Assembly: GCF_000524195.1 (NCBI RefSeq)
Contig: NW_020170383.1
Coordinates: forward strand, 1,496,713 to 1,560,712
Origin: Echinococcus granulosus
Lineage: Eukaryota; Platyhelminthes; Cestoda; Cyclophyllidea; Taeniidae
DNA length: 64,000 nucleotides
Reading direction: 5' to 3'
This document shows, in pieces, positions 26,901-40,700 of the stretch (the stretch's first letter is position 1; every line of letters begins with the position of its first letter). The translations under genes were made by a program, and so were the position numbers. The notes under the pieces are model-generated. The model was not told where the DNA came from. It did no database searches and saw only the letters and a program-made list of their open reading frames with translations.

Positions 26901-29900
26901 TCGACGCATTTTCGCTACACACCTTACAGTGATGGGTTGATCCTTGAAAAAAGTTGATTGATCAATGCAGGTTGATTAGTGTAATATCACCTTGGTATTC
27001 ATAGGGCTTTATGTCTAGATGTAAAGATCTAAACAGCAACCCTAACATCTTTTTCCCAGTCCAATGTGGGACCGCGCTGTTCCCCCTCTAAAACCATCTT
27101 TCACTAATTGTCAGCGAAGATTTTCTCCTTCAAACACTGGTAATAACTGCTGTTGATACTACTAAGCAGAACAATGAATCCCTTTGTTTCTAGCACTATA
27201 GCTTTTGTGATAAAAGCGAACAGTGGCGCTTGAAATCTTTGCCTCTCCACAGGCTCTCGATTGTCATAGACTGTGCATCCAATTTATTTCATGTTACTTT
27301 ACTGGCTTTTTAGAAAGTCAGTTACGGTAGATTTATTGGATAGAAACAGTTGTTTTGTGCATTAGACCCAAGATTCTCTTTTGGACCTGTTTTTTTAAGA
27401 ATGTCAACCACCTTAGAGACAGTTTTCTATGAATAAACATCGCAAGAAATTTTGTGCCTTTTGGAGACAATGTCGTAAGTGTTGCTTGAAGCATGGTTCA
27501 GCCTTTATAATAGAATTTCTTGTCATATTCGGCATATTATTAGCATAAGTTACCATCCCGATCCCAAAATTGGCATAGCGATTTCCATTAAGCAGTCATC
27601 AGAATACAATGTTGAATAAGCTTTATGGGCGGAAGTGTTGGGATTTGAGAACTGAGTTGCTCACGTACTTTTCATCCATTGTGAAGCGACTGCTTCTAAA
27701 TTATTGAAATACGCACCTCGTACCCTTTTCATTCTCTTGTAGAACTACGTTTTTCGGAAACATGGATAGATTCCCTGTGCGGTTTTGCCACAACGATGTT
27801 CAAGAAAGTGAGATCTGCTTAAACAGGGTGGATGCTTTTGTGCTCTGCAGTTTATATCCTTAAAAGACCTTTCGCTGCTAGTGGCGTAGTGGCTAGATGT
27901 GCAGTCATTTCCCACGTAAAAATCTCGATTTTTCATTAGCTTACACTAACACGTCTAGCTGCGCTCACGCAATTAAGTATGCGACACTCCACTGCATTAA
28001 AGTGGTTTTAAACGTCCCATTTATGTAAATGTATGGAGTGCGAACCATTTTTCAATGCGAATCCCAATTGTCTTTTACCTTAGGTACTTTCTTTCTTAGT
28101 GTTGCTTAAACTTAATCTTACAAAATGATTGCTTTTTTCTTGTTTACCAATATTTTTCCCTCTGATTTGAACTCTTTTTATTCCCATTCATAAAGATAAC
28201 CTGCTGCTCTACAAGGATCCTTCAAAACGGGGCTGGTTTAGGCTGCTAACAATCGACTATGAATACGGCAGCTATAATTTCCGGTAAGCTTATTTCTCCT
28301 AAGTGTTTCATCGGACTCTTTTTGGTTCAGGTTTGAAAGGTTATTAGAAGTACTATGATATTTGAGCTTATTTTCTGTGTGCCATTGGAGGCATACAATT
28401 ACCTCGTGTGAGCTTTTAGAATGCGTAATTCGTAGGTTCCAATCGTACAGACATAAGTATTTCCTCTAAAAATCGACTGTTAAAATCATAACTCTCATGT
28501 CTAGCACCACTCATTCTAAATGCTATTCAATAATATTTCGGACTGTTTGGTTGTCGGTTTGAATTCACAAAGTTGATTCAACTTTCGCTGTGTTTCGTTT
28601 CTTTTTCTGTAGCTGTATTGACATTGGCAACTTCTTTAATGAATGGACTTACAACAACCGTTACCCCCACCATCCTGGATTTGCGTATCTGCCTGAAGCC
28701 TATCCTTCGCGTGAAGACCAGGTCAGTGCACATTGCCTTCGGAGTGCCGTAGGAATAATTTTAATAGCCACATTGATGAGGACTTCAGTGCGTTTTGCGT
28801 GTAGAGATTTGGGCCTTGATAACGCGGGTGTATTGTTTCACTTAATTAAAACTCAAAGTTGACGCGGGGTTTTAATCTGGAAACATAGGGAAGGCCAGTA
28901 GGCAGGCATGGCTCACAAGCGTTGGGGCGAGTTATTATGGAGCCTCCGTGCTTTTTCTTGCTTTGATCTAATCCCAAAAAGGGGCCTGGATGCTATGGCC
29001 GCATGTCTCGTGACTGCGAGATAATGCTACTTATCCAGTTGGTCCTCTCGTCACTTTCACGAATTCACCGACTCCTTGCATATATGGCGTATAGTATGAA
29101 TATATCATTTTTTAGAGAACGTTGTCCGACTTCACTGAAATATCACTTTGAAATATACTATCATTTCCGTCATGGCCTTATCATCTTTTGTTAGGTGTAA
29201 GCGCCTGTCGGGGGGCGACAGTTTCAATCATTGGAGTGGTGCTTGAGTCACGAGGGTGTGACCTTCGGCAAAGTGGAGTTTTTTTAAAACAATGAGCGAG
29301 GACGTGGTCGATCCATCCGAACCATTTTCCACTCGCATGACACATCCATAAGTGTTTGTTGTCCTCGATCTAGGTGGTATACAAAACCACCCAACTACCA
29401 TGCCAACCGAATTTTGTTTTTATTTTGCTAGCCAAAATTGCACATCCATTTTACGGACTGTCAGCTTTCAGGCAGTTCCATTTGTATGTCAGTAACATCT
29501 TTCAACGGGGAAATTGAGGTGATTTCTGCATTTTGGGGGTACAGTTGGCGTTTTGGCGCAAGTACCTGACGGTGTACAACTACGTGGAGAATGGTGGAAC
29601 ACTGCCGGGGACGTACATTCATCAGAGTCGACGGGTGCACTCACACAGCGTCTGTGGACTGCCACCCATGGAAATAACCAAGCTGCTGCGTTCTCCGCCC
29701 TCAGCGCCGATCTTCAAAGAGGACCATGACGAGGTTTTTACTATGGGACTGGGTGTCGGTGGTAGCGACGGCATCGAAAGCACCGGTAACAGCAATGTGG
29801 AGCCTGTGTGGGACCCCGCGCTGCGGTGCCTTTCCGAGTTGGAGGAAGTGCGCCACCTCGAGGAGGTGACTCTTGCACCGGAGGAGGAAGAAGCTCTTCT

Positions 29901-30645
29901 AATCGAGACTACCTACGGCGCCCTCATTTCCCACCTCTGGTGGACTCTCTGGGCTCTCATCCAAAGCCAAATCTCCAGCATCGACTTCGGATTTATTGTA
30001 TGCATTGACTTCTTTCAAATCGTCTCCATCTCATTTATTGTTTTATTTTCGCTTATTTCGTCGTTTGAAATTGCACAAAACGTGCAAGTGGTTTTGTAAT
30101 TTGTCATTCAATCCAAATTATAGTATCGTGAAACATCACGATTTGATAAACAAGCATATTTCCCAGGACCCCTTCGTATGATCTTACTGTTGCACTCTAG
30201 AAGTACCGTCATCGTTGATGCATTCAGAATGCGGAAGAACAAGCATTTCGATGTTTCTCATTGAGCACTAAAACGTCTGTTATAGAAGATTGCCAAATCA
30301 GTTGCTCATCATACCCATCCCATAGTTTTCTACTAGGCATGGCTTTATTTGAGTCCATTTTCAGGTCATTTTGCATACAGATTCATAATTTTTCGTGGTA
30401 TTTAATAGGAATATGCCGAGTCAAGAATGACAGCGTACTACGACCTAAAGAAGACATTGCCTGCCTCAGAGTTTCCCAACGGCGAAGGCCAATGCATTGA
30501 CCTACCCAACTCGCGGAAGGCAAACGGTGAGATTTTTGATATGGAGCTACCTGCCAAGGTGCAAAGGAACGGTGACAGCAGCGAGGCCCGCCCGAACGCC
30601 TCTAATCCTGTTACCGCCTTCTACGTCGTTGAGGAAGACGGGTGA
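17914..30645 (+). CDS. Choline/ethanolamine kinase, eight coding exons
   Basis: Phosphorylates choline and/or ethanolamine with ATP, the first step of the Kennedy pathway for phosphatidylcholine and phosphatidylethanolamine; cytosolic. Exons: 17914-18128, 18612-18840, 26253-26674, 27743-27807, 28196-28283, 28613-28721, 29545-29997, 30421-30645. All phases join, giving 601 aa; human enzymes have about 400-460. Family marks: GGLSNYLY (ATP loop), Brenner motif HNDVQENN (His305, Asp307, Asn312, split across exons 4/5), IDYEYGSYNF with Asp331 and Glu333, DIGNFFNEW, then ISHLWWTLWALIQSQISSID near the end. The overall pattern is closer to choline kinase than to ethanolamine kinase. Oddities: Asn replaces the usual Gly in QEGN, NFF replaces NHF, and about 105 extra residues sit before the C-terminal helices. 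Intron 2 is 7.4 kb. The last acceptor (30419-30420) is the least certain border. AATAAA lies at 30773-30778. Confidence 0.9.
18841..26252 (+). other. 7.4-kb intron 2 of the choline kinase gene
   Basis: The preceding exon ends in EEFVE and the next begins SRTLRTEEL, which are contiguous in choline kinases, so nothing needs to be coded between them. The + strand is T-rich throughout. No nested gene was recognised. Short open frames on both strands around 24305-24713 overlap each other and have no domain signature. A short inverted repeat sits at 22373-22398. I see no LTR copy inside. Confidence 0.7.
22373..22398. repeat. Short perfect inverted repeat (hairpin)
   Basis: CAGGTGCC and GGCACCTG form an 8-bp perfect stem around a 10-nt loop, inside intron 2 of choline kinase. 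It could form a stable RNA hairpin in the pre-mRNA. No function can be assigned. Confidence 0.5.
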
Positions 30646-30772
30646 CTCCCCCTTTGGTGTCAATTACAGATAAATACTACTCTTGAAGTTTGTTTTAACA
30701 GTCACCTTTGCCAGAACTTTACCCCCTACGCCAAGACTAGTTTCCCCGCCACCACTGCTAATGGACAAAAAA

Positions 30773-30778
30773 AATAAA
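30773..30778 (+). terminator. Poly(A) signal of the choline kinase gene
   Basis: Canonical AATAAA hexamer 128 nt downstream of the stop codon, in the space shared with the convergent N4BP2-like gene. Assigned by position only. Confidence 0.55.
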
Positions 30779-31493
30779 CGTGAACACTAATATCTGATTT
30801 CTTCTGTTACATTCGCTTTGTTAAGCACGCGGAAAATCCGCTTTTTCGTCACCCCTTGCCTGTCTTCCCCTCTCGCCTTTGCTGTACGTGTTCGTCGATG
30901 CGTGAGCGTTTGTGCGCCTCCTCGTCCTCTACGTGTATTATGTACGCACACGTGCTCTGTTCAGTCATTATGTATTTTATCAGATATTCGTATTTTTGCA
31001 TATCTTCGTGATCGTTTTTACTTTCCCTGTCCCTGCAATTGGGTAAGGGGGCGTCGGGGTGTAACAACAAAGGCTAGGGACGGACACTGATTGGAATAAA
31101 TCCGAAGCAATCACTCAATAATCGTGTTTATTTTTAGCGTAAAATATGGTAATGAGAATTCCTGATCATGCTACTGTTCCAGTAACCAATTACGGTGACA
31201 ACCTATCAGTGGCTAAAAGGGACTCCTCAAAAACAAATAAGCTCACCGATAGAGCATTCAACATAAATCTATATGCAATCATAGAACTCGAAGAAATGGA
31301 ATGGCTAGTCTTCCAAGAAAGCACTAACATTTTCCCATTTCAGGCATGACTAAAATCTGCAGTCTTGCGAAATTATTATTAGTAGAACTTATGGGAGAGA
31401 GCACCTGCCACATGGTCCACGACCAAATCTACATCTAGCAGGCTTTGTGTCGATCACAAGTGTGGTTATACCTTATTAAGGTAAGCCGCTACA

Positions 31494-31499
31494 TTTATT
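31494..31499 (-). terminator. Poly(A) signal of the N4BP2-like gene
   Basis: AATAAA on the minus strand, about 220 nt past the stop codon at 31720-31722. Assigned by position only; another minus-strand AATAAA occurs near 31126. Confidence 0.45.
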
Positions 31500-31719
31500 T
31501 GCGATAAGCGAAAGACTTCGACCGTTTTGATGGTAGGGGAAACGTGTTGCTATAGCCGTCCCAATCAGGGAAAATCATTTTGTATAAATAAAGTTCTACC
31601 TCAATTTATAAAGTATTTAATAAGAGGAAAAATTCACAATTTACGACATTGATAAAAATTTGGAAAAGGAAGCGGGTAGAGAGGCACTAAGACAGTATCA
31701 CAGACCCGTCTTCTCATGG

Positions 31720-34700
31720 TTAGTGCTGTTTGGCACCAAGTCGGACCTCAAAGCGACCAGAGCCGCGGAAAGGCATCTCCTCGAAGTCATAGGCAGCGGT
31801 ACGAAGAAAGTTGATAACGTTGTGACGCAGAGTAGAGCTGGGTTTACGGCTGCCGAGACGAGGTGAGCTCGAGCCCCAGCCAGTGATCACGGTGAGATGC
31901 TTGGGGAGCCAGTGGTTAGGCAGCCTGACGGCCTCGCTGAAAGCGTCTGCGCTGGCGACGCTGGCGGATTCGGGAGGCAGGGGAGTGCCGAGAGAGGCAC
32001 AGCCCGACTCCAGGAGGCGGAGACGCTGGCGTAGGGCGTGCATGGCGTGATGCAGGTCAAGGCCGTGCAGGTCAAGAATGGTGAGCCACTGACGCGCATA
32101 CCACTGCGAGTCCCGTCTCTCCGGTCCCTGACTTCTACCCGTTCCCTCTGCCGCCACTTTTTTCGCTACCTGCTGCTGTGAGCTCAAGGCCACCCGAAGA
32201 TCACTCCACAGGTCTAATCGGTACTCTAGTCGCAGACGCATTTCCTGCAGCTGAATTAGTCGTGACCACTTTTAGTGGAGGTAACTTCAGGAGTTAATTA
32301 GTTTTGGGAATTGCTACTAGGTCAAAAATGGTTTTCGTTTGTTTTATCCACATTCACGTAGCACAGATACCTAGTCATAAATTTTCGATTCCTCAATACA
32401 TACGTTCACCTTGTAATTCAGCTGGTATTTAATTGTCACTGTATATCCACAAACTGTATTTTAACATTTCGTAATATATTTCACAAATATGTTCCAGTTT
32501 TTACATAAGCATAAATTCTGATTCAACTGTAGGCCCTAAGTGCAGTGAGATGTCAAATGAGGTAGAAGGGATAATATGAGAAATGGTTATCAGATGAAGG
32601 AAAATATCAGTCAATATAAGAAAATATGCCTATTTGGAGCAGAGCAAGTTATTGTCATTCGGATTTTTCCCCATTTGAAAGCCGCGACAAAAAAACTTGA
32701 GGCCGCTCCAAACACAGCTCTTAGAAAAACTGTTTAATGAGGTCGTACCTGCTAATATTCCAACTACCTTCAAAAATACTAGGGCCTTATTTACTTGATT
32801 TCCATTATTATTTGAGAATTTTGCTGGGATTGTATTTGAGTATTTACTAGGATTTCATAGTTTAAGGACTTGTAGAGGTGTGTATCGAGAATTCCTATAT
32901 GGTTATTCAAAAAGGAAACCTCCTGATAATGGAGACGATGGTAATAAGAAACAAGCAAATATGCGATGTCGAATTCAGAAGGTATATACCACAAAAAAGA
33001 TTTGGAAAGATAGAACTTTCCAGATCCCTCCAAGCTGTCTATAGGACGAACAGTACCAGGGCATTCGCACTTACCTCATCGCGATAGAAGGCTGTGACGC
33101 CAGGATGAGTGCGCGTCTGACGAATCTTAGCCAGAGTGGCCTTCATTTGTTTAATGTTTTCTCTAAGATCCGCGACTTCCAACTCCAGGAGGTTGAGACT
33201 TTGAGCGGCGTCGGTCGAGATGGAGGAAGGAGGGAATGGACTTGAATCAGCCGGTTCCTCGATCTCCTTAAGTGAGAGCACCGAAGGTGTTGGCTGGGCT
33301 TTGTGACCCTCTGCCTCAAGGTGGTGACGTACCCTATCCTCATTGAAACTAGGTAAAAAGAGGAGAAATTGTTTAGTGACCTAGCAGCGTCCTATTCATT
33401 GACGGTGAGAGAAGGCGGGAGGTTTGCGGTGAGGGCAGCTTACCCAAACTGAGCGAACAGCTCCGCCAGGTAAGATTTGGTGAAACTGGGGAATTGATCA
33501 GCCAAACGATGAAACCTCAGTCTAACGGCCAGCGTTTGATTGTTCTAAGGAGTCCAAAGCAGGCTGGCAATAAGTAATTTAAATTAAGCATCAGAAACTC
33601 GAACATTAAAAGGAGTTTTAGCAACTATCTTTCTCCCATTCTGTAACAGCAAGGAACATGCAAATAATACCTCGAAAAAAAATATATCAGGTTAGCTTGC
33701 CCTATTGTGTTTGCCCCTTTTAAAAAAGCAGCTCTGGTTTGTATCCTAGCATTTTTTAATTTAACATCCCACTGAATGGCATAAAGAAAAAGTTTTCAAA
33801 ATATCTACTCATTGACTTCTTGCTAGGACAGCAACTACAATTGTTAAGCATTACATTATTACAGCTATGAATGGATATGATCGGATGTATTGTATTCGAT
33901 CATTCATAAAAAAAATTTAGGGGCAATACGCCAGAAGTAGTTATAAGGATCACTGACACAGAGAAGCATGCTTGAACTTCCATCACTTCTGCAAAGAACC
34001 ATAACCGAAAACAATGTATCAGATTAAATCTCGAGCAAATGAGGTAGATCCTTCAATAATAAGTACGCTTTCGGACTACTTTTAGGACCTCGAGTGAGTC
34101 AGGTGGATTTAAAAGGCGCCACACACCAACGTAGTACGAACCAGCTGGTGCCAGCAGTTTCACAAGAACACTTCACATGAAATTAGACACACACTGGAGC
34201 TATTAAAGTTCTCACAGAGGGTTACTATATTACAGGGCTTGCCCAACTTGCCCCTATGATTTATATCAAAGTAATAACATGAAGCATACTACCAGGTCAA
34301 CAGCCCCTCGGAACTTAAACTTCCGACTGGAAACAACCAGAGATGGTTTGATCATGAAAATAATATCGTTTATTTTAAACGCGGTCTATTTTTGGTGAAT
34401 CACTACTACTGATTTTTAAAATTCCAATGGGAAGGGCAATTAAGAAAAACTTGCATCATAATCGAAAGTGAATAGATGTGGGAGCAAAACAAGCGAGCGC
34501 CTTGGCCACATAATCGTAAATACATTTAGGTGCATATAAGGCCTCTGAGACTCATTTGAAGTTTGTAATTTGGCGCCAGGAAGACTAGTTGAGAGAAGAG
34601 GGTCAGAAGAAAGGGAGTGCGCATATGAATATAGTAGAAGCAGATGTAAGTATAAGAAAATCTCAAGGCCAATAACTCCGTTGCGCAAGAAAACAGACCT

Positions 34701-37700
34701 TCGATTTGTCAGTGAGAGATCGCCGGCGGGCCTCGTCCTCCTCGATGATGACGTTCAGACGTGGAGGGCCAGTCAAGAGAGTTCGGTGGTCAGTGGACAC
34801 AGATGAGACTTGCGGAGAGGCAGAAGTGGAGGATGCCTGTGGCTGAAATCCAGAGGTATCCGCGGCGGCGTTGAAGGTCGCAAAGTCCAGCACTCCCGCT
34901 ACCAGGCATGCTGTTGCTGCGTCTACATCAAATCTGCACAGACAACGTAGGGAAAATGGCTGAAGGTTCACTCACTCCCCAATTCGCTCGCTTATGCACC
35001 CATTGTTGATGAAGCCATTCGTCTATCTTGTAACACTTCGCTGAGACTGGCGACGAAATGTGCTGAACTAAGTTGCGTTTTTCCGAAAAGAGTTCTATAG
35101 AAGCAATACCACGACCACTACCAATAGCAAGATACCTGACTTAAAATCTATCCAGGAAGATGTACTTTTTCACTTCTAAATGGTACCTTCGTTCCTGAAA
35201 TTAGTTACTATCAAGATACACATTAATATCACTTTGTATCACTACTTATAAATTCGCAGCAATTCGTCTGCTACGTCAAATTTATGAAAAGGAATTAGAG
35301 AAGATTAAGTTAATGAAGTAAAGAAACGTATACGCCATTACATCAGATAAATAAGAAGCTTTTGGGATTCATTTATTTGTAATCATTATTTGAAAATGGA
35401 ATGCATTGTGATTTGCCTTTTCATTGTGTTTCAAATCCACTAGCCGTCTCAGAAACCGTTTATTTTCCTTACGGCTCACTTCAAAACTGCCAAAAGCACA
35501 CAGATGGGTTTTCATTAACGAATCAGTCAGGAGAAGTAAATCCAAGATCCATTAATAGACAAAAGCCTATCAAGGGGCTGCAAGAGTCGCTATTTTGGGA
35601 TTCAAAATTACGAAATAGCGTCATCACATTTTATTTGCCAGAGTTGTGCGACTCACCAATATTCAACAGTGACTTATTTAATTGTCAACACCTGTTTTCA
35701 TTTGTCTTCCATCGATTCCTCAAGTATCTACCCAAGTTTATCAAAAACACCGCTTTACTGTAAAGAATGAGCCGCCGTTTTGTTTATTTCAATGGCATAA
35801 AACGCTCTGTGTTTGATTACATGAATGTTGGCTTCATTTTTCAAAGCGAGGATGATTTGGTGACTTTACACTCTTGTAACGCGACCTCATCAAACATCCT
35901 TCTTTCAAAGAAAAGCAGTGCTTGAAGTGAAACATTGGCAAGGGCAAAGAGCTCAGATTGCATAACTAGCGATGAAAAAGTGCGGGCCGATGTAGATGCT
36001 CAATTGAGCACGCAAGCACACATTTGGCGGGAAAGGCAGACACATTTATTATTAATCATATTCCTGTATTCAAGAGGGTATACGCTAGTCACACACACGA
36101 GCTATACTGCATCAATTTAGGAAGCGGCAAATGTGTGAACTTCCACAGTTTTGCTCACAGTGATACCTAAAGTATCACTATAAATGGCTTTGAAACCGAA
36201 AGGTGTGGAGGCAGGGTGAATTTCCAAAGTCCTTTTCTTGTCGATCACTTCAAACTTACCCGCATCGGACTAGGGTTTCCATAATGACCTCGGGATCAGT
36301 GCCTGGATATTCTTTTACCAGTTTGTCCAAGGCTTTTCGAGCATGAGGCTTTTCAAAGTGCTTGGAGGAAAAGAAGAGGGGAACCCATTAGGCATCACTA
36401 TGAGATCGAACAAACCATAGGCAGAAGAAGATCAATGAAATGATTTAAATTGTGCTAAAAGGTCTGCAGGCGAGAGATCTGCCTTTATCCACGCGCTAAT
36501 CTACTTGGCAAAGTACAAAACTTAAGGCAATCAATGAAAAGAAGACGGTAAGATGAGAGAAATCGGACCAAGATTGCTCGATAGTAACTTTTTAGTAGCA
36601 CACTGCTTTCACAACTCAAACCAGCACGATTTATTTCTAGATGATGGGTACAAGGATTCTAAAATACAGCTTATTTTGATGAAAGAACGCTTGTGCAAAT
36701 CTTGAAGACAAGCTCAGAACAGTCGAGTTGTGAAGTGCATTCGTATATGTATGTATGAATATATATGTGAAAAAAAGGGAGTGACGCCCCCCCCCCCCAA
36801 AAAAAATATCGTTTCGATCTTCCGGACAAGGTCTGCTCACACAATTTCGCATTCGTCATTTACCGGGGGTAAAAATTAGACAGATACCTTTTTCTGTTCC
36901 AAAACAGACAGACGAATGGCTGATTCCTCTATTAAAATGCTTCCCAAATCGGGAACGTTTGAATTCACTGGATTGCAAGCGCCAGTTCCTACGTTGGGCA
37001 GTTTAAATTTGACATCATCTGAAACTATCAATAGTCATGGGAGAATGCGACAGAACTTGGACCAGTTCATGGTATGGTAACGCTGAGCACTCACCGAACT
37101 TCCGATATCGAGGATTCCAATTCTTTTTTCTATTATTCTTCAAGCAGCCGAGCTGACTCAAGAAACTCAGTAAAATTTGCTTTGATATGTTTTCATCTGG
37201 CACCCATTCATTAAACACCTCTGGAGGCATTTCGTCAAAATCTACAATTAACAAAACGATGGCACTACAAACGCTACTGACAAGTGTTTAGTAAGCTACT
37301 TTTCCAACCGACCAAGCAGGAGCTTCGGAAGACCAAGCTCCGAGGCGTATTCTGTGTAGGCGGATTTCAAGAAATGGGGCGAAAGATGGATAAGTGGTGC
37401 CATTTTGGCTTGATAAGCGTCGTCCAAAGACCCACCAAGTGATTCTTGAGAAGATTCTTCACCAAGCAAAGGAGCATTCTCATTTTCCGGATCAATGAGA
37501 GGTGTCTCCTCCTCCTCCTCTTTTGCCCTTGAATCAAGCGGGCTGGTTAGTGATTTAAAGACCTCATCGGAACTGCTGTTCATTGAAGTTTGTTCCTTAC
37601 ATTCAGCAGCAATTGCAGCCGCGTAAACAAAATCACCTTCTGTCAAAAGGATCAAAGCTTCCAGGTAGGAGAGTTGCAGCTGAGGAAACATCTCGTGAAG

Positions 37701-40700
37701 TCGTGCCACAGCATCAGTATCCGCTGGAGTAGCAGCAAAAGAAGAAGCAGGATCAGAGGATCTGGTTGCCTCACCTATACCAAGTGACTCTAAAGAATGC
37801 AAGATAAAGCCAGCAAAGAATTAGCCATTATATCATTGATATTACACTAAATTGAACTGCATTGAAACGAAACTCACTCATAAGGTTGGCGGCTAGGTTG
37901 CCTGGATTTACAATTTCACTGGAGATTGGCCTGAGAAATAAACAGACTTAAGATTAGAAGTGGGTACAAAATGCAGATACTTACTTTAAACGTATATCAA
38001 GCTACATGAATATTTAGTCCACTGCATTAGGCCCTACACAGTGTGGATGAATCTGGCCATGCCACCCATGCTTTTAGTCCTCAAACCAATCCTCGCTATC
38101 ATAATGAGATTATTGAAACCAATATACACCTTCAACACTGTATTCAAGGACTGGTTTTGGATTTTCCCTTAGGCTCAACAATCCTATAAATGACTGAAGA
38201 ATACAAAAAGATCTATAAACTCACATAGTTAATTTGTTTTTTATCTCTCTGCCTTAAGGGACGAGGAAGATAGTGGAAAGCTTGAGGTCCTAAGATGCTA
38301 ACTTATTGTCCTTTCACCCACTTAGAAATGGAAGGATTACTTACGGAGTAGGAGCCTGTAGATCAAGTGACGCAGTATTGTGCAATTGAGGATCACACGG
38401 CGCCGGGTTCTTCGGTGATTTAATTGAAGCATTTTTTCGCCGTCTTAGCTCAGCAACGACATCTTCGGCGGTCCAGAACTGCTCGAAACGCTCCAACAGG
38501 TGTTGCAGTTGGTTCTCAGTCAAACCGCGCCGATTCCTCCTAAAGTAATAAAACGCCCTGAGAAGTATCACACAGAGCCCAGTGAAATAGCCAATTACTG
38601 TGTATTAGTTGAGTGCATCGCCATTACACTTTTGGCAACCTCTAACGGAAAGCAGATTCTGATAAAGAAATTTAAGTAGCCTCTGCAATCATAGACCACA
38701 GGGTTTCGCAAGTTGGTGGTGTAATATAGCACAAAAAACTAGCATTGAGTTACGAGGCGCGTCCGCAATCAATCCCACTGCTTTCAAGTTTAGAATAGCA
38801 CTTAAACAATGCGGTAAATTTAGGAAAAACTGCCTTCAATCTAAAGGAAATAAAGCAAGAGGGTATGATTTTTACTGAGTCAAATGAGTCATCATCCCCC
38901 ATCTTGTCTGTTCAGAACAACGATATCAGGATATGTTAAAAACTCAACACATTGAGTATTTACGTCTGGTTAGTCCCAACCAAAATAAACTTTTATATTC
39001 GAGTACTGAGCTGTAGGATTCACTATTCCGGACAATCGTGCACACATTCACAGCTCTCTTTTATCAGCATTACCACTATCTTCTGAGTTGCCAGCCATCA
39101 AGCAACTGACAACTGTCTTAGATAATGAAAGAAGTATTTGTAATAGCTTAAATGCACAACAAAAAACATTAACTGGTACATGACTTTAAAAGTCAGGTTG
39201 GAGGCTGACGCTGACCTCATAAAGTCTTATGGAGTGGAGAAAAAGACGAACATGTTGTCAGCTTTTGAAAGAGTATAAAATATTATTTACGCGTAAACTA
39301 ATCAAGGATTTGCGTTACACACATATCCAGAAATCTTTTCAAGAAAAAAAGATTTGGGATATATTCCATTTTGGAAGTGCTACATATATTTACTTTAACC
39401 TGTTTAATCTAGCCAACTCAAGAAGGGGCTGCCAATCCAAATACATGGAATTCAAGACGAACTTACCAACCATCCAAAAGACCGTTTCAGGCTTGTTTTA
39501 ACCGTAGATGGCTGCATATGGTTTGGAAGTACATGTGCTTTCCCTCTTTCACCAGCAGCCGTTAGTAAATGTTTACAATTCCAGCAAGCTACCTGATCAC
39601 CTGATCCAGTGGAGATGGTATTTACGATCAGTTGTGGCGCTAGGCAGTGCTTTGGACAGTGCATTAACAGCAACAACTTACGACATTTCAGTGCTGTGCT
39701 AACGGATAAAACGTTCCAATCCCAGTAGAGAAACGCCCGATTGGAGCACTCACCAGCACCACCGCACCAAGGTTCCTCCTTAACGATCACATCAGTTGTG
39801 GGGTTCAATGTGTGATAAGCAATATATTGATCTGCCTATGAATGATTGTGAAAATATGTGCATTTTCAAGAGGACCCTCAAAGAACGAAAGTGTGGTAGT
39901 CGTCTATGAGTTGATTAATCCTTCCATGATTAAATTCCCGCATTCCACGCTTAAAATGTTTCATACTGACTTTTCAAATGCCCATTATTAATCCCTTCAA
40001 AGTACTTCAACCAAAACTAGTCAAATAATACCTTGTGCTTCTTCCCCGGTTTGTGGTTTCCACCAATGTCCTCTTAACTACCGCAGTCATGCTAATAAAT
40101 ATACTGAAGTGTCGTCGAAGCACCAGCTTGAGATAGGTGTTTGGATTTTTTGCAAAAACCTCCATGAAATTCTGCAGCTCTTAGAAGGGCTTGGAGATTG
40201 TAAAGCAGCACTGCAGACGAATAGCTTTACCTCAAAATGACTCCATTACATTGACTTGGCGGCAAAATTTCGAATCAACATAATGGAATATAGTGCAACT
40301 CTGATATACGACACTATGGTATCGATAAAACTATACTAATCTCAGCGAGCTGAGATCACCTTCTTTTTCGCCGACCTCGGGGTCCCTTGCATGCTCAGGC
40401 CAGTGGCACGTACACGTTAATAGCAAAATTTGGTGCAAATGTTACTTCAATCGAGTCTGAAGTAAAATAGTGGCAGTAAACACGGGGATGGATAAGCCCT
40501 GAGCATCTTCGATCACGCTGTGCTGAGGCACAAGATCAAGTGCATACCTCACGCACGCACATGACTGCACGCGCAAGCGCGCACGCGTGAGCGCTCGAAA
40601 CAGGCGCAGAGGTGGCGATGATCTACCGCACTGCACACCAAGGCACCATAGGTCACACATGCGTATGAGCGCACGCGCGCACAGTTCAGCAACCACGCCA

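Larger units (their letters stand above)
30646..31719. other. Convergent 3' ends of choline kinase (+) and the N4BP2-like gene (-)
   Basis: About 1.1 kb separates two stop codons that face each other. AATAAA at 30773-30778 (+) lies 128 nt after the kinase stop. TTTATT at 31494-31499 reads AATAAA on the minus strand and lies about 220 nt after the N4BP2-like stop. A CG- and TG-rich patch spans about 30880-30960. No other gene is visible. Confidence 0.6.

Noticed and set aside
35401..35763. 120-codon frame on +
   Set aside because: Lies antisense in an intron of the N4BP2-like gene, without recognisable features.
36784..36806. Homopolymer runs (C then A), considered as a functional element
   Set aside because: Simple low-complexity DNA in an intron; more likely a slippage site or assembly-sensitive spot than a regulatory feature.
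37095..37241. Acceptor at 37242-37243 for the N4BP2-like exon
   Set aside because: With the donor at 37299-37298 it would create an immediate stop; the acceptor giving an exon start at 37264 keeps the frame.
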